From Adineta steineri (Eukaryota; Rotifera; Eurotatoria; Adinetida; Adinetidae), in NCBI GenBank assembly GCA_905250115.1, contig CAJNOI010000024.1:356177-420176 (forward strand): a DNA stretch of 64,000 nucleotides. The letters run 5' to 3'. The notes under the pieces were generated by a model. It saw only the letters and a list, made by a program, of their open reading frames with translations, was not told the DNA's origin and did not search any database. Of the stretch, positions 53,107 to 62,876 are shown one piece after another; positions within the stretch are counted from its first letter, which is position 1; each line of letters starts with the position of its first letter. Position numbers and translations under genes: made by a program.

Positions 53107-55059
53107 ATGTCGTTATCCAAGTTTGAAACACTTCCAAACGAAATTCTTATGGAACTCTTCGAGAAACACATCAATGGTCTCGATGTTGTGAATGCATTCG
53201 CTTTCCAACTAAATCGACGAATCGATAGATTGATTCTCCGATGCCAACGTTTCCAGTTTGATTTCATCCGGTGTCATAAAGGTGATTTTGCTATTTGTCT
53301 CAATCTGCTACCCGCTTATTCAAGTAGAATCGAAGAATTAGGACTGTCCGAACACAAAACACCCGGACAGATCTATGCTTTCTTAAACGCATATCCTAAA
53401 TTTAGCTCATTTACACAGCTTCGTCGACTTTACTTTCATATGGATCTAAATAATTGCGATCCGATAATGATACAAAAAGCTTTGGATTCACTTGTCGAAA
53501 CACACATCGAAACACTTGCAGTAAAGATAGTTGGCATACCAGAAGAGCGATACCGCTCCTATGGTTTGAACTTAGCACAGTTCTTTCAGCTTCCAACGGT
53601 GAAAAAACTGACTTTTGCCACTAATGTCGCATTTCCATACGATTTCTTCGATAATGTAATAAAACCTTCGAACATCGAATATTTCACTTTTGCGGATCCA
53701 GAAATTAGTTTTGATGGCTTCAGTCTTCTAGTACGATTGATGCCGAACCTGAAATATCTCAATATTCGTTTGACTTCTGCACGATATGTTGTTCGACGTT
53801 GGCGAGACTTCGATCAAAACAACCCGTTCCCAGTTATGCCCATGATGAAGACTTATATCGTTCATGTCAATGATGGAAAATCGATCGATTTCGATCGTTT
53901 AGCACATCACCTCAAAGCAATGCCTGCTTTACTTCAACTGGAAGTTACTGCACCTCATGCAGTTTTCAATGCACAGAATTGGGAAGATTTGATCACATCA
54001 TCATTGAAGAAACTCGTTCATCTACGTCTCTATGCCACGAGACATTATCAAGATCCGGAAACTGTTGTACAAATCACAGATGCATTCAAAACTCCATTTT
54101 GGGTCAAGAAGACGAACTTTGTCTTTATGCTCATGCAACTGATCCAGCATAAGAAAGTCAGAGAGCTGAGTGAAACGATTGAACGTTTGGGTCGCGCTAG
54201 TTTCAATATTTATGCCTACCAATTCTGGACCGGAGCCGTTAGAAGTGATAGGTTCCTGCAAAATCCGATGGTCTTGACGGGAGAGGAGAACAATCAAATC
54301 TATCAAAGGAAAGACGATTATTTTTACTATGTTGAACATATTGATTGTCAGAATATGGATCAGCCTATGGTCGATTGGTTCAAAGGGCATGTGAACTGTT
54401 TGAAAATTAAACATTTTGAAGGGCGATACTTTTGTAAAGGAACAGAATTATCGATCTTTACCAATCTTCGAACTGTTCGATTACCACCAAAGGCATTGAC
54501 TGCTCTAACCAACGATAAATCCCAAGTTTTTTCTACTGTTCAGTATCTCGATCTTCGTGATGAAAACGAACTATTCCATTCTGAATGCATCGAACAAATA
54601 CGAGAATTATTTCCGAATGTCGAACATCTTGTGTTCAATACAGAATCGTTAGACTGTGTTCCAAACTTAGCTTGTTGTTTGCCACGACTTCGTTCATTGA
54701 CTTGTATGATGCATGATCAAAATCCCAATTGGGAGCTCGACTTAATAAGATACCATCTGAATAAGTGGTCACAAAGCTTACGACAAAAGTGTGATTTATT
54801 CTTTTGTCGTGAAGGAGACTATTTGATTATCTGGCTTGACAAGGCTTCAATCAAAAATACTCGATGGCACACTTTTCGTACAAAACAAACATCTGAAGAG
54901 GAACGACAGCATTTTGCTGCCTTATTCGATGCCCCCAACAGTGAAGTCACTAGTGATGCCGATGAAAATAATTATTATGGTCGACAAGATCGGAAACGTC
55001 GACGCTATCAATCCCATCCGAATGATCTTTTCTTTGACGAGTATGACTATGATAACTAA
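53107..55059 (+). CDS. F-box-like / leucine-rich protein
   Basis: Intronless, 650 residues. F-box at ~6-50: FETLPNEILMELFEKHINGL, DVVNAFAFQLNRRIDRLI. This is followed by a long leucine-rich solenoid (YSSRIEELGLSEHKTPGQI, FTQLRRLYFHMDLNN, NLKYLNIRLTSARYV, LVHLRLYATRHY, NLRTVRLPPKALTAL, NVEHLVFNTESLDCV, PRLRSLTCMMHDQ). The C-terminal tail is acidic and Tyr-rich (RRRYQSHPNDLFFDEYDYDN). Predicted SCF substrate adaptor. Codon use is less AT-biased than neighbouring genes. A likely polyadenylation signal (AATAAA, about 55077) lies just before the LTR element at 55145. Confidence 0.8.
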   Translation: MSLSKFETLPNEILMELFEKHINGLDVVNAFAFQLNRRIDRLILRCQRFQFDFIRCHKGDFAICLNLLPAYSSRIEELGLSEHKTPGQIYAFLNAYPKFSSFTQLRRLYFHMDLNNCDPIMIQKALDSLVETHIETLAVKIVGIPEERYRSYGLNLAQFFQLPTVKKLTFATNVAFPYDFFDNVIKPSNIEYFTFADPEISFDGFSLLVRLMPNLKYLNIRLTSARYVVRRWRDFDQNNPFPVMPMMKTYIVHVNDGKSIDFDRLAHHLKAMPALLQLEVTAPHAVFNAQNWEDLITSSLKKLVHLRLYATRHYQDPETVVQITDAFKTPFWVKKTNFVFMLMQLIQHKKVRELSETIERLGRASFNIYAYQFWTGAVRSDRFLQNPMVLTGEENNQIYQRKDDYFYYVEHIDCQNMDQPMVDWFKGHVNCLKIKHFEGRYFCKGTELSIFTNLRTVRLPPKALTALTNDKSQVFSTVQYLDLRDENELFHSECIEQIRELFPNVEHLVFNTESLDCVPNLACCLPRLRSLTCMMHDQNPNWELDLIRYHLNKWSQSLRQKCDLFFCREGDYLIIWLDKASIKNTRWHTFRTKQTSEEERQHFAALFDAPNSEVTSDADENNYYGRQDRKRRRYQSHPNDLFFDEYDYDN

Positions 55060-55144
55060 CTAGTTTAAGTATCATGAATAAATTCTTTTTTTTTATCTCT
55101 TCGAAATAAACACGATAAAGGTTTTTGGTGTGGATGTGGGTGTG

Positions 55145-55312
55145 TGTTATGATCGTGACATCTATTTTTCTACTTTCGTTATTTCTTTCGTGTTTACTTT
55201 CTTTGTTAGAGTTGTGATATAAGTTGTTGGAGAATAAAAAAGAAAGTCAGTTATACCTAAGAATACATCGAACACGCCTCTTATTTACATATATATAACA
55301 TAGGGTATAACA
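55145..55312 (+). repeat. 5' LTR
   Basis: 168 bp, identical to the 3' LTR by eye; TG...CA ends. Confidence 0.9.
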
Positions 55313-55473
55313 GTGGTGACAGCGGTTAAAGAAAAAGAAGAAGAAGTAAACATTTGTTTTTTTTCTCTTCTTCTTTTATCTAGCGACGATTTCAATTATT
55401 CAAAAAAGGAATCGTTCTTAATTAAGAGCTGATTCTGTCTTACACATCCAACAACGGAACTTAAATTAAAATT

Positions 55474-56691
55474 ATGACCAACGATGATTTAATTTCAAAT
55501 TCGAATGATGATACAAAAACAATAGAAAAGCCGACACAATCAATTCTTGCATCACAACAACGACATATGAATACATCGAGTGAATCAGTACGTCGGCATG
55601 TTCGAATTATTACAGAAGGAGAAAATATGGATATGGGTAAATGGTTATCTATATTAAACAAACTTTATGATGATCGAACTTATTCACCATCACAACGTGT
55701 AATTTATACAGTTTCATTATTAAATGAAGAACAAAAATTATGGTACGAACAAAACAAGGATGAAATTAAAGATGATTGGACACTTTTTTGTGAACGATTA
55801 GAACAATATATACACAGTTATAAACCAGCAGGAACAAATCTCTTACTCAATGATACTTCAGTATTGAACAATACTACAGTAGTTATACTAGAAGATCTTA
55901 TTGATTCAAAATTTAATAAATATTCAGGTGTTGGTGATGCAAAAGATTGGTTGTTGCAAACAATGAATCAATTTAAAGCATGTGGATTACGGCGTGACGA
56001 TCAGTTTGAAGCTATACCTTTATTATTAGAAGGAGATGCTTATTTATGGTATGCTGAAAATAGTGATGCAATACTTAATTTTGAAATATTTACCAAGTTA
56101 TTTTTACAACAATACAAATCAACAGTATCATCACTAACAAGTTCTACAGTGGGTACGAGAGCATTGGTCGCCTCAGTACCTGATCATACGTCTACATCAC
56201 ATTTACAACGAACTGTAGCAGATGAAATTATCAAACGACCAACATATTTTCGTGGCTCCCAAGATGATGTACATGAATGGTTGGACAAACTAGAACAACG
56301 ATTTTCAATGGCACAATGGAGTGATGCAAATAAATTACATTATATATCCATACATTTATTAGAAGATGCTTATCGATGGTGGATGCAAACATCTTCAACA
56401 ATTAATACTTGGTCTTCATTTACAAATGCAGTTACAAGAGCTTTTGGTTCAACACGTGCACAAGAACTAGCATTTGAACAATTAAAATGGTACAAACAAA
56501 CAATTAATCAATCCATTACACAATATTATGATAAAATTATTGAATTATGTAAGAAAGTTGATCTTGCAATGCCTGATTCTTTGAAACTAAAATATTTAAT
56601 GGCTGGAATTAAAGAATCATTAAAAACACACGTTGCATTACAAGATCCCAAAACAACAGAAGCATTTCTATCATCAGCAAGAAAAATATGA
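55474..56691 (+). CDS. Retrotransposon Gag-like protein
   Basis: 405 residues. Two related gag-type helical blocks. The first has MGKWLSILNKLYDDRTYSP and LLLEGDAYLWYAEN; the second has RPTYFRGSQDDVHEWLDKLE, SIHLLEDAYRWWMQT and SITQYYDKIIELCKKVDL. The FRG-x-WLxxLE, A-x-x-WW and ITQYYxxxxxLCKKVD motifs are those of Ty3/gypsy-type retrotransposon gag domains. No CCHC zinc knuckle before the stop at 56691, and no pol frame follows. The duplicated block (~aa 30-115 and ~125-250 against ~255-400) suggests internal gag duplication. Confidence 0.85.
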   Translation: MTNDDLISNSNDDTKTIEKPTQSILASQQRHMNTSSESVRRHVRIITEGENMDMGKWLSILNKLYDDRTYSPSQRVIYTVSLLNEEQKLWYEQNKDEIKDDWTLFCERLEQYIHSYKPAGTNLLLNDTSVLNNTTVVILEDLIDSKFNKYSGVGDAKDWLLQTMNQFKACGLRRDDQFEAIPLLLEGDAYLWYAENSDAILNFEIFTKLFLQQYKSTVSSLTSSTVGTRALVASVPDHTSTSHLQRTVADEIIKRPTYFRGSQDDVHEWLDKLEQRFSMAQWSDANKLHYISIHLLEDAYRWWMQTSSTINTWSSFTNAVTRAFGSTRAQELAFEQLKWYKQTINQSITQYYDKIIELCKKVDLAMPDSLKLKYLMAGIKESLKTHVALQDPKTTEAFLSSARKI

Positions 56692-56909
56692 AGATATTTT
56701 ACCATCGTATTGTTTCGACAAGAAAAATTATTGGCGATTCAAGTAATGAACCTTTTTGTTTTTTTCTTTTTGTCTCTTCTTGTTTCTTCTTGTTAGTTTT
56801 TTTTTGGTGAACTTCTTCATTATTTTTTTTTCTTTTTCTTCTCCTCCTCCATTTTCTTTCAAAAAAGTTTTTGTTGTTATCAAAAATCTTTTTTCTGGAG
56901 TGGGAAGGA

Positions 56910-57077
56910 TGTTATGATCGTGACATCTATTTTTCTACTTTCGTTATTTCTTTCGTGTTTACTTTCTTTGTTAGAGTTGTGATATAAGTTGTTGGAGAAT
57001 AAAAAAGAAAGTCAGTTATACCTAAGAATACATCGAACACGCCTCTTATTTACATATATATAACATAGGGTATAACA
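56910..57077 (+). repeat. 3' LTR
   Basis: Identical to the 5' LTR, preceded by a purine tract. Confidence 0.9.
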
Positions 57078-58152
57078 GTGTGGGTAGATAAGAAGAATAT
57101 CGATACCAAGACCCACACAAATAGTTATCGTATATCTTTACCTTTTAGTAACATATAAAGATGTTATATCAGTTATAATTCATATCATCAATTATCAGGT
57201 AACCGATCTTTTTATAATATTTCTATCTTCTCAACTAGAAAATATCACGAGAAGAATATCATCAGACATTCTACGTACTTATTTATTAAGAACACATTAA
57301 TTCAAAATTTTCTTTCTGAGTACTATTAATTACTATTTTTAAGAAAATGTTTTATGATTATCATGCTTTTTTTTCAAATAATTCAATAGAATCAGAGAGC
57401 ATAAAACATATCAAATAAAATCTTCAAAATTTTAATTTAATATGCATTACTTCGTCGCATTTGAGACGTCAAGAAATAAAACACATGTAATAGATGGAGA
57501 AAAAAAGCATAATTTTCATTTTTAGTTGGGAAAAGAAAAACTATTTCAGACGATTATATTTTACAAAGTTTACTCTATTAATCAGATATTTGGTAAGTAG
57601 TGTTACGAACATTAATGAAGAAATTTGTATTACTATCGGATGATTCAAGACGCTTTCTAACGGATGTATTTATAAAGTGATAAAAGAAAATTACTCAGCC
57701 TATCGTAACAGTATTGCAAATATGTTTTGTTTTGGAAAAAAAAAGATTTTTCTATGATAAAATGAGATGTATGTGCGCTTTGAGAACAATAAATTCTTAC
57801 TTTGAAAATTCATATCACTCTAAAATTTAGTTGACTCATAGAAATTAAGGAATAGAATAGAATGAAATAAGTGGATGAATGATGGCATCGATGAAGATTT
57901 GCATGAAAAGTAACACTGTCTGAATATAAATGTAACTGTGAATATTGATGTCTAGTATGCATAGATCTATATGTGGATGTAAATACAAAGATAATAACTT
58001 GTTCGCTCTCATCCATTCAAAATGTACGTTATGTAATTAGATTTTTCAAGCATCTTGCAAAGCAGAATGTACATATAGCTATATATTATCTCTTTCAGCA
58101 GTGCACAAATAATATTTAGTGAAAATATTTTACAAATAAACAGGCATACAAT
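57078..58152. other. Spacer; right half of the foldback split by the LTR element
   Basis: 57078-57119 (GTGTGGGTAGATAAG ... GACCCACACAAAT) continues the foldback begun at 55127-55144 (GTGTGGATGTGGGTGTG). No gene seen in the remainder. Confidence 0.55.
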
Positions 58153-59452
58153 ATGGCATCATGGTCTTACATCACTCAAATGTATACACTTTATGTGGTT
58201 ATTCCATTCTGCTGTATAGGTCTTTTTGGTAGTTTAATGAATACAATTATACTTTCAACTTCACGTATGTATCGTACTCAGCCATGCACATTCTTTTTAC
58301 TCATAGCAGCGATTGCACAATCAGTGCAGTACTTGACTGCAGGAATATCTCGTATTTCTGCTGTTGGCTTTAACACAAATTTAACTCTTCTCTCGCCTGC
58401 ATGGTGCAAATTAAAGGCATATCTTATTGATACCTGTTATGGTATCGCAATGACATGCGAATGGTTAGCAACAATTGATCGTTTTCTGATGACCTCACGA
58501 GCAGCTAATCTACGACAATTGAGCAAGATCAAATGGGCTTATTATGCTAGTACTGGTGTAGTTATTTTCTGGACACTTACATGTGTACCGGATCTCATTT
58601 TCATTTATATAAGGTTAGGAAGTTATAATTTATATTTCAGTTTAATTCATAAGGAAAGCTAAGGCGTCAAATTCCGAGCTAATTATAAAGAGAAGAAAAC
58701 GTTAATATAACAATCTTGATAGATTCGTGATTTTCTTAAATATATGAGTTTTCTATGTGAATTAATTCACAGAAAATTTATGTATATAATTATAACAACT
58801 GTCAGAATTGCTTGTCAAATAATGTATTAGAGATTATGACAAAACTTCGTATATGCTTTAATGTAGATAAGATACCTGGATAATCAAATTAGAAATGCAT
58901 GATGAATCGTTCATATTCATTAAATTATTTATTTAATTTTTTACAATTATAAATAGATTATGAGAATGTAAAAAGTAGATATTTCTACTATAATTTCAAA
59001 TTTAATCACCCATGAACTGGAGAGAACTATGGCAAAAAATTTTAGCGAATTTATCGTTTTGACAGAGAGTATGAATAGGGAAAAGAAGAAACCATCTTGA
59101 AAGTTTCTACGCTATTTTCTTATACCTGTATTTTTTAATATTTAGTTCGAACGTTTGTGACAATTACAATGACATTTGGGGAATTTACTATACTTATGTT
59201 AATAATTGGTTTTTCTATACAATACTTCCGGTGTTTACTATCATTGTGTTTGGTACACTTGCATACCGAAATATGCGCACTTTAACAAATACACGTCAAC
59301 TACAAGGAGCTGATCGTCAACTTACTCATATGATTTTAGGACAAATAATATTAATTATTATTTCTGCTTTGCCCGGTGCTATTTTCGATGCATACTCATC
59401 CGCATCAGTTTCTGTGTACAAAACAGCAGAACAAGCAAATGTTGAATATTTC
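58153..59452 (+). CDS. Rhodopsin-like GPCR, truncated by gap
   Basis: Exon 1 is 58153-58613 and exon 2 starts at 59146 (AG|TTCGAACG), running into the N gap at 59453. Six membrane helices are readable: TM1 YVVIPFCCIGLFGSLMNTIIL with the class A Gly-x-x-x-Asn pattern, TM2 CTFFLLIAAIAQSVQYLTAG, TM3 after AWCKLKAYLID ending EWLATIDRFLMTS (a DRF variant of DRY), TM4 KWAYYASTGVVIFWTLTCVP, TM5 FYTILPVFTIIVFGTLAY and TM6 ILGQIILIIISALPGAIF. Cys of WCKL and of SSNVCDNY are the likely TM3-ECL2 disulfide. TM7 and the tail are missing. The single intron is 532 bp, ten times the local norm. Resembles the FMRFamide-type bdelloid GPCR expansions; ligand unknown. Confidence 0.75.
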
Positions 59453-59552
59453 NNNNNNNNNNNNNNNNNNNNNNNNNNNNNNNNNNNNNNNNNNNNNNNN
59501 NNNNNNNNNNNNNNNNNNNNNNNNNNNNNNNNNNNNNNNNNNNNNNNNNNNN
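59453..59552. other. 100-N scaffold gap
   Basis: Cuts the GPCR before TM7 and the convergent Cys-rich gene before its last ~60 codons. Real missing sequence, or a misjoin, must lie here. Confidence 0.95.
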
Positions 59553-59932
59553 CATGTTTGTGTAATATTATTACATCTTTCTAATATTGAACATAAAATA
59601 CCAGGTGCACAATAACTAATATTATTTATTGTTCGATAATCAAAACAAGGTGTTGATGATGAACGACAATTATCATTATTACTATTAGTTAAGTTTACAT
59701 TACATTGTTGTAAAGAACAACTTGATGCTGGATTCGAAGCTGAATGAGATGACGAAGATAATGTAAACTGAATCGAAACATTATTTTCAGTACAATAATA
59801 ATTAGGTAATTGTGTAGTTTGTCCTATAGAATTTATTTATATTATGACAGAGTGAAATGAAAAAAGATAATCTAACAAACCTTTTACCGATGAAAGAAAT
59901 ATGATGAAAAGCAAGGCAATGATCGATCGCAT
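59553..59932 (-). CDS. Secreted Cys-rich protein, copy 2 (inverted paralogue, 3' end in gap)
   Basis: Exon 1 is 59932-59881 (52 bp, signal peptide MRSIIALLFIIFLSSVKG). After a 57-bp intron, exon 2 starts at 59823 and runs into the gap. The encoded part (GQTTQLPNYYCTENN, SSCSLQQCNVNL, RSSSTPCFDYRTINNISYC, APGILCSILERCNNITQTC) is collinear with the protein at 3490, with scattered substitutions and a two-to-three-residue insertion. About 65 bp upstream of the ATG is also conserved between the copies. Function unknown. Confidence 0.75.
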
Positions 59933-61336
59933 TATTGTTTGTGTGATGAATGAAAAAAAAGTATGCGCAGTAATAGGTGATTTTTCTTTACTGTTTTTTC
60001 ATTACTGCCAACATTACTCTTTTCGTTGACAGAACATAAAACTATTTCTCTCAATAGGTGTTCGTGCCCTTGAAATTAAAATTACAGTCCTTTTTTTTAT
60101 TGGCTTATCCATTTAAGTGTATAAAAATGTTTATTTTATAAACGTCCGTTATAGAAAAATGTTTTCTATATCTATCATTTTCAATACAGACTCTTCACTT
60201 CTGTTTTTTCGTTTGATATATAGACTACGTGATCAGTTATTTGAAGTTGTTTGATTGACAAAGGTAAAAGAAAATATCACATGAATATATTCATATTTAC
60301 TTAATTATTTCTCTATAGAAATGCATTCATTACACACAATTCTTCGAAGGTAAATAAGAGATTTAATTACTATTTTCATTACTTTATGTTCTTATTTTTC
60401 ATGTGACTGTTATTTTTTAAAAAGCATTTCTCTTACCCAAAGTAAAAAATATATTGAATAAAATGATTAAATATGAAATTAATTTAGCTACTGTTAATAA
60501 TTGATGGTTCTAAAAAAGGAATTTATCTCTTGCTTTTTTTAGGAAACAGCAGAATACTTGTTTAAAAGAAAACAATAATTCAATAGACTCATTTATAGTT
60601 AATGAAGTTAGAGTTTATGTTATGAGAACAGAACAAGAAATGATCTTCTGATGATGAACATTCGTTTGTTATGAGTTTATTTTTGTAATTGTGTAAAGTA
60701 TTATCACAAATATTGAAAAATGAATATGATGAAAACATATGTAACTAAAAACTAAAAAAGTCAATATCAAAAACAAAGAAATATACATAAATGATTTACT
60801 AAAAAAGAGAGATAATTATTTGTTGTAAACGCTGTTTAAAATGTTTTTATCATATAAATAAGTGATGAATAGAATTTCTGATCTTGATCATTTACTAATT
60901 TCTATATAAAATTTTGCTCATAGAAATTATGACAATATCAAACAAATAGTATCTACAATAATATTGTGAGCGATTCTTATTTAGATAAGAACATAAAATC
61001 TAGTAAAATCATGCAAACGCGAGTCTTATTATTTTTTAATATTATATATATTCATATAATATGTATAGTAAACGAAGAAGAGTTGATCATGTTTCTTTCT
61101 TATTAATAAGAGAAATATTTGATCTTTTGATAATTAAATTGATTTCATCTTATGATGAAAGACTGACTATCTGCTATAGTCGAAATCCGTTCTATGCAGT
61201 ATTAAATATAATTGATTTCTTTATTTGATAGATAGCGTCCTCTATGAATCGAGTTATTATTAGTGAAATATTTTAACCATTCATCTATATAATACTTTTT
61301 TTTGAAACTGATTTTTAAGAAATCTTTCGAAAGTTT
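59933..61336. other. Intergenic, AT-rich, no gene seen
   Basis: Apart from the conserved proximal promoter of the Cys-rich gene (59933-60000), no motif or repeat family stands out. Confidence 0.5.
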
Positions 61337-61916
61337 ATGATTCGGGCTTTGCCAAAAAAAAATTCATTATTGAAAATGTCGTCTAGTGCACTTAATTTTG
61401 AAGTAACTCATACATGTAATACAACAAAAGCTCGTGTTGGTCGTTTAACATTTGGTCGAAATCATACATCGCGTGGTCCGATCGATACACCTGTTTTTAT
61501 GCCTGTCGGTACACAAGGAACTTTGAAAGGTTTAACACCTGAACAATTACATCAATTAAATTGTCGTATTATTCTTGGAAATACTTATCACTTAGGACAT
61601 CGACCAGTAATTTATAATTCATTTTTTTTTGTATTTTACTTTCATATTTTTTTTTCAAGGGTCCTGATTTACTTAAAGAAATGGGTGGTCTTCATTCATT
61701 TATGCATTGGGATGGTGGACTTTTAACAGTAAATTTTCCTTTTGAATTTATTTTAATGTTTCATACGAATACAATAGGATTCAGGAGGATTTCAAATGGT
61801 ATCTCTTCTTAAATTATCACAAGTAACTGAAGATGGTGTCAAATTTCAATCTCCACATGATCAAAGTGAAATGTTATTAACACCAGAAAAATCCATTGAA
61901 ATTCAAAATGTTATCG
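61337..61916 (+). CDS. QTRT1: Queuine tRNA-ribosyltransferase catalytic subunit, 3' truncated
   Basis: Exchanges guanine 34 for queuine in tRNAs with GUN anticodons. Exons 61337-61606, 61660-61728 and 61778-61916 splice to about 159 residues. The better start may be ATG 61376 ([20 protein letters not shown]). Family motifs: [84 protein letters not shown]. The DSGGFQ loop contributes the substrate-binding and catalytic Asp. A donor (ATCG|GTAAGG) ends exon 3, but no further TGT exon appears before the next gene: the second catalytic Asp region and the CxCxxC...H zinc site are absent. Probably a truncated copy or assembly loss. Confidence 0.75.
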
Positions 61917-62876
61917 GTAAGGATCTATCATCATATAATTCATCAAAGAAACTTCAGATAACAACTCTATCTTATTAGGAGAAGTATTTTTTGTAAGTTT
62001 TATATTAAGTTTATTGAGATATGAAAATATGACGAGTTTTTATACTAGAACGATCGCTGATTAATAGATAAATATCTAGAATTAATGTTAATAACAACGA
62101 GTCTCGCGCAATATAGATATTATCGATTAATAGTTGCTGTGTATTCTTACGAACTAAAAGATGAAAACTGCTATATCACACAAGATTGCTACAGTTTTAT
62201 TTTGCCCATTAGAATTTATTGAAAAAGTACTCACTTTCTATTCGTGGGTGCGGGTGTAAGTATCTCTTCTCTTAACCTCAACCACACTCATACTATTATT
62301 CCTAAGTACTTAAAACCATCTATAAAATAGAACAGCTTGTAATATAATGTGTAAATAAAGTATTTTCTCTGGTACTCACTGTTATGTATAACATCCGAAT
62401 TTATTAATCTAATCATGTAGCTTTTAAATTCAGATTCCAATAAACATAATCTATAGGATTTTAGAAAGTTTTTCTTATACTTATGCTATTGTATCCTTCT
62501 GAATAACAAGATTTTTCTACAATCTGATACCGTAATTTGATTTATTATCTCTAAAATAACAGTTGTTACCTAATGGATTTTTTTGCAAGGAAAAAAAATA
62601 TACTTAATAAAACATGAATTGAAAAGAGTATCGAATGACACGGAGTATAAAACTTGTACCCACCACTTCCTCTTTTCCGCACCGACGTGATATATATCTT
62701 ACTAACTATTCGTCGCTGACATCATTAGTTAGTGTAATATAACAGTGATTGCGCTAATAGGACATTTTTATTAATTGATAAATTTAACTGAATATGAAAG
62801 AATATAATAACAAATAAGACATCGTTTTGTTCTCCCACCGGAATATTGTTCCTAACTATCGAATAAAATAGTAATG
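61917..62876. other. Spacer where the rest of the TGT gene would be expected
   Basis: No TGT-like coding found. A foldback lies at 62242-62294 (TTCGTGGGTGCGGGTGTAAG against ACCTCAACCACACTCATAC). Confidence 0.5.

Larger units (their letters stand above)
55145..57077 (+). mobile_element. Gag-only LTR retrotransposon with identical LTRs
   Basis: Two 168-bp direct terminal repeats, 55145-55312 and 56910-57077, appear identical base for base. They start TGTTATG and end TATAACA (TG...CA). A 5-bp duplication GTGTG flanks the element (55140-55144, 57078-57082). One base after the left LTR is TGGTGACAGCGG, a plausible tRNA primer-binding site. A purine tract GGAGTGGGAAGGA precedes the right LTR. The ~1.6-kb interior has one gag-type ORF and a T-rich tail; no protease, reverse transcriptase or integrase. 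Non-autonomous and recently inserted. Confidence 0.9.
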
